A DNA stretch of 64,000 bases from Arthrobacter sp. NIO-1057 (GTDB taxonomy: Bacteria; Actinomycetota; Actinomycetes; Actinomycetales; Micrococcaceae), in assembly GCF_900094805.1 (NCBI RefSeq), contig NZ_FMAT01000003.1, forward strand, positions 186,001 to 250,000, written 5' to 3'. How positions within the stretch are numbered: position 1 is the first letter of the stretch; each line of letters opens with the position of its first letter. Positions 34,776 to 43,421 of this stretch are shown here, piece after piece. A program made the translations under genes and the position numbers. The notes under the pieces are model-generated. The model did not search any database. It was not told where the DNA came from and saw only the letters and a program-made list of their open reading frames with translations.

Positions 34776-35921
34776 TTACTTGGCCATCGAAACGAACCGA
34801 TCGATTTCCAGCTCACCCGAAGTGGCATCATCAGCGTCATCGCCCAGGCCCATGGCACCGATTGTCCCGGTGGCCGTCAAGGCTCGTGTATCAGTCGAAT
34901 AATTTTCGACAACAATCTGGCCATCCTCATGGATCCGCTGGCGATACTCAAATTTCTCGACTTCGCCTTGGCCCACGGCTGTGATATCAACCGGCACTTC
35001 CTTGAAGGTGCCAGACTCCCAATCCAGTTGCACCATGGCGCCAACTGCTGTGGCCCCCGTTAGCCGGGTGTCCATTGAGACTTCCAGCGGCTCTTCAACG
35101 TACAGATCCCGGGTCCCGTTCTCGACGCAATTCGAGTCTGCACCACCGTTGGATTGCGTTAGAGGAACTTCGTCCTCGGGACAGGTCCAATCGGTGATCG
35201 CCCCGTAACCACTCCCGTCCTCCCACAGGCCCACATATCCGGTGTGCGCATTTCCCGCGACACCCTCCAGCTCACCGATTTCGGTCCAGAACAGCTTCAT
35301 CATCTGATCATGATTCTGCAAGTGCTCCACCGGTGGCACAATGGCCCGGCCTTCCGAACGCTCCAGCACCGCAGTGGCGGACGAGAAATCGATAGAACCG
35401 AACGTTCCGGACACCGTGGCTTCGCGGGTGCTGTAGCTGTTCGTGGAACTGTGGTGCCGCCACGAATCAGTGATTACTTCACCAACTCCGGTCACCACAA
35501 GATCAACCGGATATTCGCCGCCGACCTCGAATTCTCCTGACTCATCGTTGTAGATGTAGTTGATGAAGGTTCCCGAGATCGATGCCGATGCCAATTCCGG
35601 GGCGATATTCGCCACGGTATTCTCTCCGCTGACTTCATGCGCGGAGAGCAGGTCGCAAGCGCCTTCCCGATCGATCGATTCTCCCGGTTCACAGTTATAG
35701 GATTCGATGGACGCAGGAGAATAACCATCAGGATATCCGCTGATCAAAATCGCATGGACATTACCCTCCAGCCCGTCCAACGAGCCTTCATGAACCATTT
35801 TCACGGAGAACCCGTAGTATTCCTCTTCAACAACCGGGCTCGCTTGGGCGGCACCGGCTCCCGACTTTGCCAAAGCCACCGCGCTCAGGCCCAGAGTTGT
35901 TCTATACAAGATCTTTCGCAT
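34776..35921 (-). CDS. Secreted protein made of two related halves
   Basis: A 381-residue exported protein. MRKILYRTTLGLSAVALA and ASA-type cleavage near residue 28 form a signal peptide. Two ~165-residue halves share the order L-x-G(L/V)xGNxH, a Y-x-x-(I/W) then Cys, a second Cys ~20 residues later, a strand ending T(A/G)VG(Q/E)GEV, an RxREATVSGTFG / TRALTATGTIG block and a final G. Each half thus has a cysteine pair that could form a disulfide. Family unknown. Start at 35921 chosen for the signal peptide. No operon partners. Confidence 0.7.
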   Translation of the reverse strand: MRKILYRTTLGLSAVALAKSGAGAAQASPVVEEEYYGFSVKMVHEGSLDGLEGNVHAILISGYPDGYSPASIESYNCEPGESIDREGACDLLSAHEVSGENTVANIAPELASASISGTFINYIYNDESGEFEVGGEYPVDLVVTGVGEVITDSWRHHSSTNSYSTREATVSGTFGSIDFSSATAVLERSEGRAIVPPVEHLQNHDQMMKLFWTEIGELEGVAGNAHTGYVGLWEDGSGYGAITDWTCPEDEVPLTQSNGGADSNCVENGTRDLYVEEPLEVSMDTRLTGATAVGAMVQLDWESGTFKEVPVDITAVGQGEVEKFEYRQRIHEDGQIVVENYSTDTRALTATGTIGAMGLGDDADDATSGELEIDRFVSMAK

Positions 35922-36438
35922 AGTTTTGTCTCCCCATTGAGGCGAAAGGAATGCGGCCAGGATCCCGACCACCGGTTAGTCATGCATCTAGACAAAAGGG
36001 GTGGCAAGGCAGTTCACCATACCGTGCTCTTACCGTTACCATCGACATGCCTCAGATGACACCACCACCCACCGTCGACTGAACAGATTCAAACTCGACC
36101 CCTCAGGTCGACCCGCCATAAGCTATGAGCGCGTCCCATCCTGTCTATAGTCAGTCCTACCAACTCGTTATCAAATGGCTGCGTCTTCCGTGACACCAGC
36201 AGCTCTTCAATATCGGCAATTTTTACGGGACCGATGCTGCTGGCCGCGATGGCTTCATGGACCGGAGGCTGGAATTCAACATGGTGGCTGACGGTGTTCT
36301 TCGCTGCACTCGGCTCGCTGCTCATCTTCCAGCTTTCGCTCAAGAATTGGCCATTCGCCAGTTCCCGATGACAGCACAGCAACGGCCACGGTGGGTGGCT
36401 GCGCCGCCCCGCCCTGGCCGTTAGCCGATGCTCCACCG
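35922..36438. other. Intergenic region with a transporter relic
   Basis: About 500 bases. Apart from the fragment listed at 36234-36371, no gene is supported. A 115-codon minus frame at 36089-36436 lacks motifs and a ribosome site. Confidence 0.4.
36234..36371 (+). pseudogene. Possible C-terminal tail of an MFS transporter
   Basis: The frame ending TGA at 36369-36371 reads MLLAAMASWTGGW then WWLTVFFAALGSLLIFQLSL, one membrane helix with the look of the last helix of a major facilitator. No upstream part survives. Weakly supported. Confidence 0.3.
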
Positions 36439-37485
36439 CTATGGGGTGCTGCGGTGCTCGTTCCTGATCTGCCCCACTAGCTCGGCAAGCATGTCCTCCA
36501 AGGTCACCATGCCGGTCACTTGTTCTCCCTCGGCATCGCGCACCAGCGCCAGGTGCGCGCCGGAAAGCTGCATCTCCTGCAGCGCCGCGCGCACGCTTTG
36601 CTTGCCACTGAATGAGGGCAAGTCTCGGATCAAGCTACCTGGCAGCGGTTGCAGGCGAGCATGCGCGTCTGCACCCAAGACGTCTTTGACGTGGACATAC
36701 CCTATAGCAGTTCCGTCGGGTTGTACCAGCGGGAATCGCGAGAAGCCATCAGCGGCAGCCATTTCGACGTCCTCCACGGTGCAATCCACAGGAAGCGTCT
36801 GGACTTCTTCGAAACTGATGGCCACCGAATCGATGCGCCGGGCATCAAAGTGTAGCGCGCCCATCAACAGCTGCTCGTCGTGCTCGTCCAAGACGCCTCC
36901 TTCGCGGGATTCGGCGACCATGGAAGAAACCTCGTCACGCGTGAAGGTACTGGCCACTTCGTTCTTGGGGGCCACCTTGAAGATGCGCAACACCACGTTG
37001 CCCATTGCGTTCATCAGCCACAGCACCGGCCGCAGGATCTTCACCAGGATGACCATGCTCGGTCCCAGGATCAGCGCCATGCGTTCCGGGCCAGCCAGGG
37101 CCATGTTCTTCGGCACCATCTCCGCGAGCACCACGTGCAGGTAAGTCACTGCGATCAGCGCGATCGCGTAGGACAGCGCGTCGATCATGCCCGCCGGGAT
37201 GCCAATGGCCTCGAAAGGCCCGGCCACCGCGTACTTCACCAGCGGCTTGGTGACATAGCCCAGCGCCAACGAACACACGGTGATGCCCAGCTGCGCCCCG
37301 GCCATGACCAGCGATACGTTTTCAATGGCCCAGAGGGTCATCTTCGCGCTGCGGCTGCCTTCGATAGCCTTGGGCTCGATAATGCTCCGGCGTGCCGAGA
37401 TCAGCGCGAATTCAGCGCCGACAAAGTAGAAGTTCGCAGCAAGCAACAGGATCGTGACAAGAATTCCGAGAAGATCGCTCATCAC
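36439..37485 (-). CDS. CNNM/CorC-type membrane protein (DUF21 + CBS pair)
   Basis: A 348-residue protein: DUF21 membrane domain (about residues 1-185, with FVGAEFALISARRS, GITVCSLALGYVTKP and VVLAEMVPKNMALAGPERMA) and two CBS domains (about 200-335, VHVKDVLG, VTLEDMLAELVGQIRNEH). The family is linked to Mg2+/Co2+ homeostasis and efflux. It lacks the C-terminal CorC domain present in its operon partner, from which it starts with an ATGA overlap. The two probably form a heteromeric unit. Confidence 0.88.
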   Translation of the reverse strand: MMSDLLGILVTILLLAANFYFVGAEFALISARRSIIEPKAIEGSRSAKMTLWAIENVSLVMAGAQLGITVCSLALGYVTKPLVKYAVAGPFEAIGIPAGMIDALSYAIALIAVTYLHVVLAEMVPKNMALAGPERMALILGPSMVILVKILRPVLWLMNAMGNVVLRIFKVAPKNEVASTFTRDEVSSMVAESREGGVLDEHDEQLLMGALHFDARRIDSVAISFEEVQTLPVDCTVEDVEMAAADGFSRFPLVQPDGTAIGYVHVKDVLGADAHARLQPLPGSLIRDLPSFSGKQSVRAALQEMQLSGAHLALVRDAEGEQVTGMVTLEDMLAELVGQIRNEHRSTP

Positions 37486-38825
37486 TTCGTCTCCCCTCCT
37501 GGCTGCTCGCTCACCTTCACATCAACGGTGGCGATCCGCTGCTCATCCATGGCGTGAATCGTGAACTGCAGCTCTTTGGGCCCACTGCCTGGCTCGCCGG
37601 GCACAACTAGGTCAACGACATCGCCCACCTCGCCGAATCTGCCTAGCTGAACCGTGAGCAATCCTGCGAGGGTCTCGTAGTCCGCGTCGTGCGGGATGCG
37701 GCAGCCCAGCAGCTCATTGGCCTCGTCCGGGCGAAGTGCCGCGTCAAGCCGCCAGGTATCTTCCGAAAGCACCTGCACGGTGAAATCTTCAGGGTCATGC
37801 TCGTCGCGCACTTCACCGACGATTTCTTCCACAAGATCCTCCAAGGTCAGCATGCCAGCAACGTCGCCGGTCTCGTCAATCAGCACTGCCATCTGCAACC
37901 CGTCGCTGCGCAGCTGGTCCATCAGGTCATCAAGCTCGATGGTGTCAGGGACCAGCCGGGCTTCTTCGGCAAAGCCACCCACCGGCGTCTGCTGGCGTTC
38001 TTCATAGGGGACAGCGAGCAGGGCACGGATATGCACGAGCCCTAGAATCCGGTGCCCGCCCTCGCCGGCCAGCGGGAATCGGGAGTGCCCGGTGCGCGCC
38101 GCCAGCTGGAGCACCTCGTGCACCGATTGCTCAGCGCCCACGGTGACCATCCGGGAACGGGCTGTCATCACGTCATGGCCGCGGCGGTTGCCGAAAGCCA
38201 CGGTCCGGCGAAGCATCTCCGCGGTTTCCGAAGGCAGGACGCCTTCGCGGGCCGAGTGCCCCACCAGCGCCACGAGCTCCTCGGCAGAACGGGTGGAGGC
38301 CAATTCCTCCTGAGGCTCGATGCCGAAACGGCGGACAATCCAGTTCGCGTTGCCATTGAAGAACGCCAGGAATGGCTTGGTCACGGTGCTGAAGCCGCGC
38401 TGGAATCCCACCACGGCCTTGGCCGTCTCGAAGGGCTTGGCAATGGCCAGGTTCTTAGGCACCAGCTCGCCGAACACCATGGTCAAGACGGTGGCCAGCA
38501 CCAGCGCGAGGGCTATGGAGGCCGACCTGGCCAGCGCCTCGTTGAGTCCGAGGTCCTGTAGCGGCCCTACGACAAGGGCCGCGATGGCGGGCTCGGCCAA
38601 AAAGCCGATGCCCAAGTTGGTGAGGGTGATCCCCAGCTGCGCACCCGAAAGCTGGGTGGACAAGGTTTCCATGCCCTTCAGGACACCCGAGGCGCGGCGG
38701 TCGCCAGCTTCGGCGGCTTGCTTCACCCGGTTTCGATTGACCGTGATCAGTGAGAATTCAGCGGCTACGAACAAACCGCATCCGAGAATGAGGAGCATTG
38801 CTATGAGCAGCGAGATCCATTCCAT
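37482..38825 (-). CDS. CNNM/CorC-type membrane protein (DUF21 + CBS + CorC)
   Basis: A 447-residue paralogue of the downstream gene. DUF21 membrane part (about 1-195; FVAAEFSLITVNRNR, GITLTNLGIGFLAEP, VFGELVPKNLAIAKP), CBS pair (about 210-340; LVHIRALLAVPY, LTLEDLVEEIVGEVRDEHD) and a C-terminal CorC domain (about 350-430). ATG 38825 is preferred because AGGGGG lies eight bases upstream. The two-gene arrangement, long form first and short form second, is common in actinobacteria. Confidence 0.9.
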   Translation of the reverse strand: MEWISLLIAMLLILGCGLFVAAEFSLITVNRNRVKQAAEAGDRRASGVLKGMETLSTQLSGAQLGITLTNLGIGFLAEPAIAALVVGPLQDLGLNEALARSASIALALVLATVLTMVFGELVPKNLAIAKPFETAKAVVGFQRGFSTVTKPFLAFFNGNANWIVRRFGIEPQEELASTRSAEELVALVGHSAREGVLPSETAEMLRRTVAFGNRRGHDVMTARSRMVTVGAEQSVHEVLQLAARTGHSRFPLAGEGGHRILGLVHIRALLAVPYEERQQTPVGGFAEEARLVPDTIELDDLMDQLRSDGLQMAVLIDETGDVAGMLTLEDLVEEIVGEVRDEHDPEDFTVQVLSEDTWRLDAALRPDEANELLGCRIPHDADYETLAGLLTVQLGRFGEVGDVVDLVVPGEPGSGPKELQFTIHAMDEQRIATVDVKVSEQPGGETK

Positions 38826-39202
38826 TATTTGCACCCCCTGTCCTTCGAAGCCTGTGCGGCAATCCTGCCGGGCAGAGGGCTGGAACTATGAGATCTACTG
38901 TCGCCTGAAGCGTCCATCATTCCCTTCCGGCCACAGTATCTTCCTGTGGCCTGATGTGTTCTCACCATTATCCGGCACGCGGCAGGGCAATTTGCTTGAA
39001 CCGTACATCTGTTTGCCGGATTCCCCACTTCTGCACAGCAATTTCATAGAAGAACCAGCTGGAAGCTTCCATGAAGATGTCGGCGGCTTAGTCAATCACG
39101 TGACCATTAACCACTCTTCTCCAAACATGAGGTCATTGCCACGCATCCGAAACAAATTGTTAGGGTGAGGGATGCTGTGGTTTTCGTCTGATCGCCAAAC
39201 CT
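38826..39202. other. Intergenic region, no gene seen
   Basis: About 375 bases of moderate GC without a convincing frame, repeat or hairpin. It ends at the truncated kdpE copy, so it may contain the deletion scar of a former kdp region. Confidence 0.4.
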
Positions 39203-39700
39203 CTAATCCGCTCTAGGCTGTGACTGAAATCGTCGGACAATACCCTGCGGAATAACGCGCAACCGCCCATCGGAGGTTTCCACAACTGCATGGCGTGGGT
39301 CTGGCAGTGCGCGACGTAGTGCTGCCCGTAACCGGGCCAGTAATTCATCCATGGCAAATGGTTTGGTAACAAAGTCATCGGCGCCACGGTCCAATGCATC
39401 CACTTTGCTATGTGAATCATGGCGGGCAGAGACAACAATTATCGGCATCGTTGACCACCCACGAATCCCGTCAATCACTTCCCCACCTTCAAGGTCGGGC
39501 AACCCCAAATCGAGTAAAACCACATCAGGATGTTCATCGGCCGCCAACTGCAAGCATTGCACTCCGGTAGCAGCATGGAGCGTGCGGTAACCGCGTGCCC
39601 TCAGGTTCACCAGCAGGGCACGCGCTATCTGAACGTCATCTTCAACGATTAGTACCGAAGCGCTCATAGTTCTTTCTCGTATACCGGTAGAGTGAAGACT
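39203..39700 (-). pseudogene. Truncated near-identical copy of kdpE with the end of kdpD
   Basis: From 39258 to 39667 the DNA matches 408-817 closely; the encoded first ~130 residues differ from KdpE only by T4S, and the base changes are almost all at silent positions. Similarity continues ~35 bases into the kdpD stop region (to about 39700). The copy diverges abruptly after GRLR; a 20-codon unrelated tail follows and stops at 39203. It thus keeps the receiver domain (D53, K102) but has lost the DNA-binding domain. A free receiver protein of 154 residues could still be made; more likely it is the scar of a second kdpDE locus. Confidence 0.85.
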
Positions 39701-39908
39701 GAACCGTCCCGGAAATCAGGCTAAGCCAAGGCAGTCAACTGGATGACGAGTTAAGACCTACGCATCTACCGCGATGCCGTGGGTGGCTGGTTTCCAGCAC
39801 ATGGTTGCCGTGGGAACCTACTCGTACGGATTCACCAGCCGGCCCCTTATCTAATACTCAGAGAAAGGCATCAGGGTATCACAAATCAGCTGGCGCATAA
39901 CGTTCCAA

Positions 39909-40160
39909 TCACGATAGCTGAGAGGTTTGCGGAAGAGGATTACTCCGCGCGGTGTACTGCGCTGTTTCGACGAAGGAACGTGCTGCCCAGTGTTCATTGT
40001 CCTGCCTCCAAGCGATGCTGACAACGGAGGGAGCAAGTCCCGTAACGGGGATGAAAGACAGGCCAGGCCGGCTGTAGAAACGCTGTGTGGATGCTTGGGT
40101 GAAAGCGATGCCTTTTTGGCTGAGGATCGCCTCGAAACACTCGGTGACACTAATCGCCGA
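39909..40160 (-). pseudogene. C-terminal fragment of a LysR-family regulator
   Basis: The frame ending TGA at 39909-39911 encodes TECFEAILSQKGIAFTQAS, RFYSRPGLSFIPVTGLAPS and VVSIAWRQDNE, the last strands of a LysR effector domain. It is cut at about 40160. In an adjoining frame a separate unassigned C-terminal piece (TYTLIWEEPVSRQGEL ... FRNGSLGD) ends at 40150. Both are relics next to an IS junction. Confidence 0.5.
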
Positions 40161-40320
40161 GTGAACCGTTCCGGAATTTCACTAACGCGTGCTTCAAACC
40201 CAGATACTTCAGCCCCGGATCAAAGGGATACGCATACTTTGCGACCAGTTCACCCTGCCGTGAAACCGGCTCTTCCCAGATGAGGGTGTAGGTCGGCCGG
40301 GCGCGTCGGTCCGCAGATAG

Positions 40321-40456
40321 ACGTCGAGGTCTCCCGACGACGGAGGTTCCTACGCCATCCATCCGAAAGACCTCGACGTGACCGACGCTACCCCGCCGGC
40401 CGGCTTCGGCCGCCCTGACCTGACGGCCTTCGCGTCTCATCCCAATCGACCCTGAT
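40321..40456 (+). mobile_element. 5' stub of an ISL3-family transposase with its upstream inverted repeat
   Basis: GTG 40378 opens VTDATPPAGFGRPDLTAF, the characteristic N-terminus of actinobacterial ISL3 transposases, but after 19 codons it runs into unrelated ASHPNRP and a stop at 40456. Just upstream a perfect 12-bp inverted repeat (ACGTCGAGGTCT at 40321-40332, complement at 40368-40379) matches the leader of such elements. GC is well above the flanking DNA. Only the 5' end remains. Confidence 0.65.
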
Positions 40457-40637
40457 CGGGTCTGCTGATCCTCTCTACGAGAACGCAGCGACATCATAGC
40501 CATCCAACCCCGACCGTCCGGGAAGCCGGGGCACGTCGCATGGCCTGTGCTGCGGACGTGTCGAGTGGGGCGTCCAGAGGCGACGCAGGAGCGTCGACGC
40601 GACGTGCTGAGAGGTGGTTCTAAGGCATGGCGATAGG

Positions 40638-41579
40638 TCAGGAACGGCGTCGCTCCCTGCGCAGGAGGGAGCGCAGAGTCTCGGCGTTCGCGTAGCCGAC
40701 CCGTAGCGCGATCTCGGCGGAGGTGAGGTCCGTGGTTGCTGAGAGGTGCCGAGCTCGTTCGATGCGCAGCCGTTGGACGAAGCCGAGCGGAGTGAGGTTG
40801 AGCGCCGCACGGACTCGTCGTTCGAGGGTGCGCCGGCTGGTGCCGAGCGACTGCGCGACGAAGGCGACGTTGAACGGTTCGTCCAGGCGGGCGCGCACGA
40901 AGCGTTCGAACTCGACGACGATCGGGTCCTCGTGCCGGAGATGTTCGTAGGCGACGAAGGCCGCCTGCGACGGGCGCTCGTCGATGATGAGGAGCTTGGC
41001 GACATGTTGGGCCAGGTCGGGGCTGATCGATCGCACGAGTGAGAGCGCGAGGTCGATGTGGGCGAAGGCGGCGCCGGCGGTGACGAGGTTCCCGTCGGCC
41101 ACGACCATGGTGTCGAGATCGAGGGCGACGGTCGGATAGCGCTTCAGGAACTCCGGCCCCAGGAACCAGCTGGTCGTCGCCCGCCGATGATTCATCCGTC
41201 CGGTCTCGGCGACGGCGAACACGCCGGTGCACGCCGCGGCGATCCGGGTGGTCGCCTCGTCGAGGCGCCCGAGCGAGGCGATGACCGAACGAGCATCTCG
41301 GCTCTCGAGGGCGTCGTTGGTAGCGGCGGCCGTAAGGGTTCCAAGCGCAGGGACGACGACCACGTCGAACTCTCCGGACTCCGACAGCGGGTGGTCCACC
41401 GACAGGGTCATCGATGCCGTCGTGGTCACTCGCCGTTTCGGTCCGAGGATGGCGAGATCGATCGGGTCGATCCGCGGGTCGACATCGCCGCGGGCTCCGT
41501 CGGCCACCCGCAAGATGTCGATGATGGACGCGATAGCCGAACCGAAGCAGCCGTCGATCGCGATCAGTCCTATACGCAT
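40638..41579 (-). CDS. GlxA-family AraC-type transcriptional regulator
   Basis: A 313-residue regulator with an N-terminal DJ-1/PfpI-like domain (about 1-180; LIAIDGCFGSAIASIIDIL, VVVPALGTL, AACTGVFAVAETG) and a C-terminal AraC HTH pair (about 215-310; FVAQSLGTSRRTLERRVRAA, ALRVGYANAETLRSLLRRE). ATG 41579 fits the domain start. The gene is markedly GC-rich with strong third-position GC, unlike neighbours, so it looks imported. It diverges from a small monooxygenase gene that it probably controls. Confidence 0.85.
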   Translation of the reverse strand: MRIGLIAIDGCFGSAIASIIDILRVADGARGDVDPRIDPIDLAILGPKRRVTTTASMTLSVDHPLSESGEFDVVVVPALGTLTAAATNDALESRDARSVIASLGRLDEATTRIAAACTGVFAVAETGRMNHRRATTSWFLGPEFLKRYPTVALDLDTMVVADGNLVTAGAAFAHIDLALSLVRSISPDLAQHVAKLLIIDERPSQAAFVAYEHLRHEDPIVVEFERFVRARLDEPFNVAFVAQSLGTSRRTLERRVRAALNLTPLGFVQRLRIERARHLSATTDLTSAEIALRVGYANAETLRSLLRRERRRS

Positions 41580-41686
41580 GACGTAAACAATAGCAATACT
41601 GCTGTATACGCCACTACCCACCGGCCCTCGCGCGTCATAAGCTGAACACGTACCACGAAGAACCACGACTTCAAGGAGAGTCCCTC

Positions 41687-41998
41687 ATGTCAACACCCAC
41701 ATCACTTCCGTATGCCTTCGTCGCCAAGATCGTCGCGGCCGATGGACAGCACGACGCGCTCGCCGATCTGCTCGCCGGCGCTGTCGCACTCGCCAACAAA
41801 GAAGTAGGAACGATTGTCTGGTTCGCGGTCAGGACCCACGCCGACACCTTCTGGATCTTCGATGCATTCCCCGACGAGGTCGCTCGCGACGCCCACGCCA
41901 ACGGCGCCATCGTCGCAGCCCTGATGGACAACCAGCACCTCCTCAGCGCAGCACCCGAGATCCTGGCGGCCGACGTCCTCGCGTCCAAGCTCCCGTAG
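41687..41998 (+). CDS. Antibiotic-biosynthesis-monooxygenase (ABM) domain protein
   Basis: A 103-residue ferredoxin-like-fold protein of the ABM/YgiN type (YAFVAKIVAADGQHDALADL, EVGTIVWFAVRTHADTFWIF, DEVARDAHANGAIVAALM). AAGGAG precedes the ATG well. Members include cofactor-free quinone or polyketide monooxygenases and stress proteins. GC-rich like the divergent GlxA-type gene, forming a two-gene imported unit. Confidence 0.8.
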   Translation: MSTPTSLPYAFVAKIVAADGQHDALADLLAGAVALANKEVGTIVWFAVRTHADTFWIFDAFPDEVARDAHANGAIVAALMDNQHLLSAAPEILAADVLASKLP

Positions 41999-42083
41999 TC
42001 CGCCAACGCACGAGACCATCGCGCCCCGCCGAGCCGTCGCCAGGTCGCGACGCAACGCCACGCTGCGTTGCCGCGCCTGTGGA

Positions 42084-42257
42084 ATGCACGTCATGGTTGC
42101 TGGGATCGAAGCTGAAAATATCGGATCTATCAAACTCCACGAAAAGCTTGGATTCGATGACGTAGGAACACTCAAGCAAGTCGGCGAGAAATTCGGTTCC
42201 TGGCTTGATCTCACCTTCCTGCAACTACACTTGGACGATAAGAACACCCCCGCCTAA
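42084..42257 (+). pseudogene. C-terminal fragment of a GNAT acetyltransferase
   Basis: 57 codons from ATG 42084: VAGIEAENIGSIKLHEKLGF, then VGTLKQVGEKFGSWLDLTF, the conserved end of phosphinothricin-type acetyltransferases. The acetyl-CoA binding loop and N-terminal half are missing, replaced by GC-rich sequence, so 42080 or so marks the right edge of the imported patch. Confidence 0.65.
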
Positions 42258-42319
42258 GGCCGATTCATGGATCTTTTTGAGTCAGTAGCCTGATGGACAT
42301 TGTGAGCATTTGAAGCGTA

Positions 42320-42363
42320 AAAGGTAGGCCACCGATTCACTCATAAATCGGTGGCCTACCTTT
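42320..42363. terminator. Bidirectional terminator between GNAT fragment and modA
   Basis: A perfect 18-bp stem (AAAGGTAGGCCACCGATT at 42320-42337, complement at 42346-42363) with an 8-base loop, A-rich on one side and T-rich on the other. It lies 20 bases beyond the modA stop. Confidence 0.9.
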
Positions 42364-42383
42364 ATCTTGCGTGGAGGATTCTT

Positions 42384-43163
42384 TTACTCAGGCTTGCCGA
42401 AACCGTGTTCTGCAAGAACAGCTTGGCCTTCCTCAGACTGAACAAAGTCAACGAATTCCTGCGCACCTGGCGTTTCAGTCAATGCGGTGATTGGGTACAG
42501 ATTCACTACCTCGTCGGCACCTTCGGGAACAATCGACTTCACATCGGGATCGCCTGCGACATCTGTGGCATAAACCAATCCGGCATCGGCTTCGCCGGCT
42601 GCAACTTTCTGAAGCACAGAAGTGACGTTCTGCTCAAGGCTCGAAGGGTTTACCGTTACTCCCTGATTGGCCAGCAGCTTCTTCGACGCCGCTCCACAAG
42701 GCACCTGCTCAGCACAGAGGACCGTGTCCACCTTGGACAGGTCTTCAAGGCTCTTCACGTCCCCCGGATTATCGGCCGGAACCGCAATCACCAGAGTGTT
42801 GGTGGCGAAGATTTTAGGATCCTTGCCCAGACCAGCATCGGTCACGGTTTTCATGTTCTTTTCGTCTGCGGAAGCGAAAACATCAACTTTCGCTCCTTCG
42901 ACAATCTGAGTAGCCAACGTCGATGAACCGTCGTATGAAATGTTGTTGATCTTAGTGTCCGGATGAGCCGCTTGGAACTTCTCAGCGATTTCATCAAATG
43001 ATCGCTGCAGGGACGCTGCTGCGGAAATAGTAATCGTGCTCTGTGTCGATTCTGCGCTAGCGGTAGCAGAGCCACTGGACGAACCCGAGCATCCTGCTAA
43101 AGCTAAAGTCAAAGCTGCGATACCAGCAATTGAGGTGGCAAGGTGTGTCCGGCAGATCTTCAT
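42384..43163 (-). CDS. modA: ModA-type molybdate-binding lipoprotein
   Basis: A 259-residue extracytoplasmic binding protein. The signal peptide ends at lipobox ALAGC, followed by a Ser/Ala linker. The binding-fold blocks are ISAAASLQRSFDEIAEKF, SYDGSSTLATQIVEGAK, DVFASADEKNM and AGEADAGLVYATDV, typical of ModA. AGGAGAG precedes the ATG. modB and modC, normally downstream, are not there: a terminator follows directly. Either the permease is encoded elsewhere or it was lost in the adjacent rearrangements. Confidence 0.88.
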   Translation of the reverse strand: MKICRTHLATSIAGIAALTLALAGCSGSSSGSATASAESTQSTITISAAASLQRSFDEIAEKFQAAHPDTKINNISYDGSSTLATQIVEGAKVDVFASADEKNMKTVTDAGLGKDPKIFATNTLVIAVPADNPGDVKSLEDLSKVDTVLCAEQVPCGAASKKLLANQGVTVNPSSLEQNVTSVLQKVAAGEADAGLVYATDVAGDPDVKSIVPEGADEVVNLYPITALTETPGAQEFVDFVQSEEGQAVLAEHGFGKPE

Positions 43164-43377
43164 TAGCTCTCCTGAGTGTGACTGGGGTCTACAAAAATCC
43201 TAGTAGAACCGATGTTAAGCAAACGATCAATCGTGCAATTCAGACCCAAAAACACGTTCTATGACGCATCGCTCTTGCCTGAAACGTGCCCTCTGATAGT
43301 TGCGGCAAAAATATTCGAAACTGCTAAGCCGAGGCTAATGCCCAACCAGTCTGCAAACGAGACCACCAAAAAATATG

Positions 43378-43409
43378 GCTACCGCCCTATTAGTTACAAG
43401 GGCGGTAGC
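43378..43409 (-). terminator. Rho-independent terminator of purU
   Basis: An 11-bp GC-rich stem (GCTACCGCCCT at 43378-43388 with AGGGCGGTAGC at 43399-43409), followed on the minus strand by a T-run (complement of 43367-43375), 13 bases after the purU stop. Confidence 0.85.
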
Positions 43410-43421
43410 GAGAACTGCGAC

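Noticed and set aside
36089-36436. 115-codon minus-strand frame upstream of the secreted two-half protein
   Set aside because: No motif and no start signal; part of the complementary strand instead shows an MFS-like tail.
40150-41232. 360-codon Arg-rich minus-strand frame overlapping the GlxA-type regulator
   Set aside because: Very high GC keeps several frames open; the Arg/Pro/His-rich translation has no domain, whereas the overlapping regulator has two clear ones.
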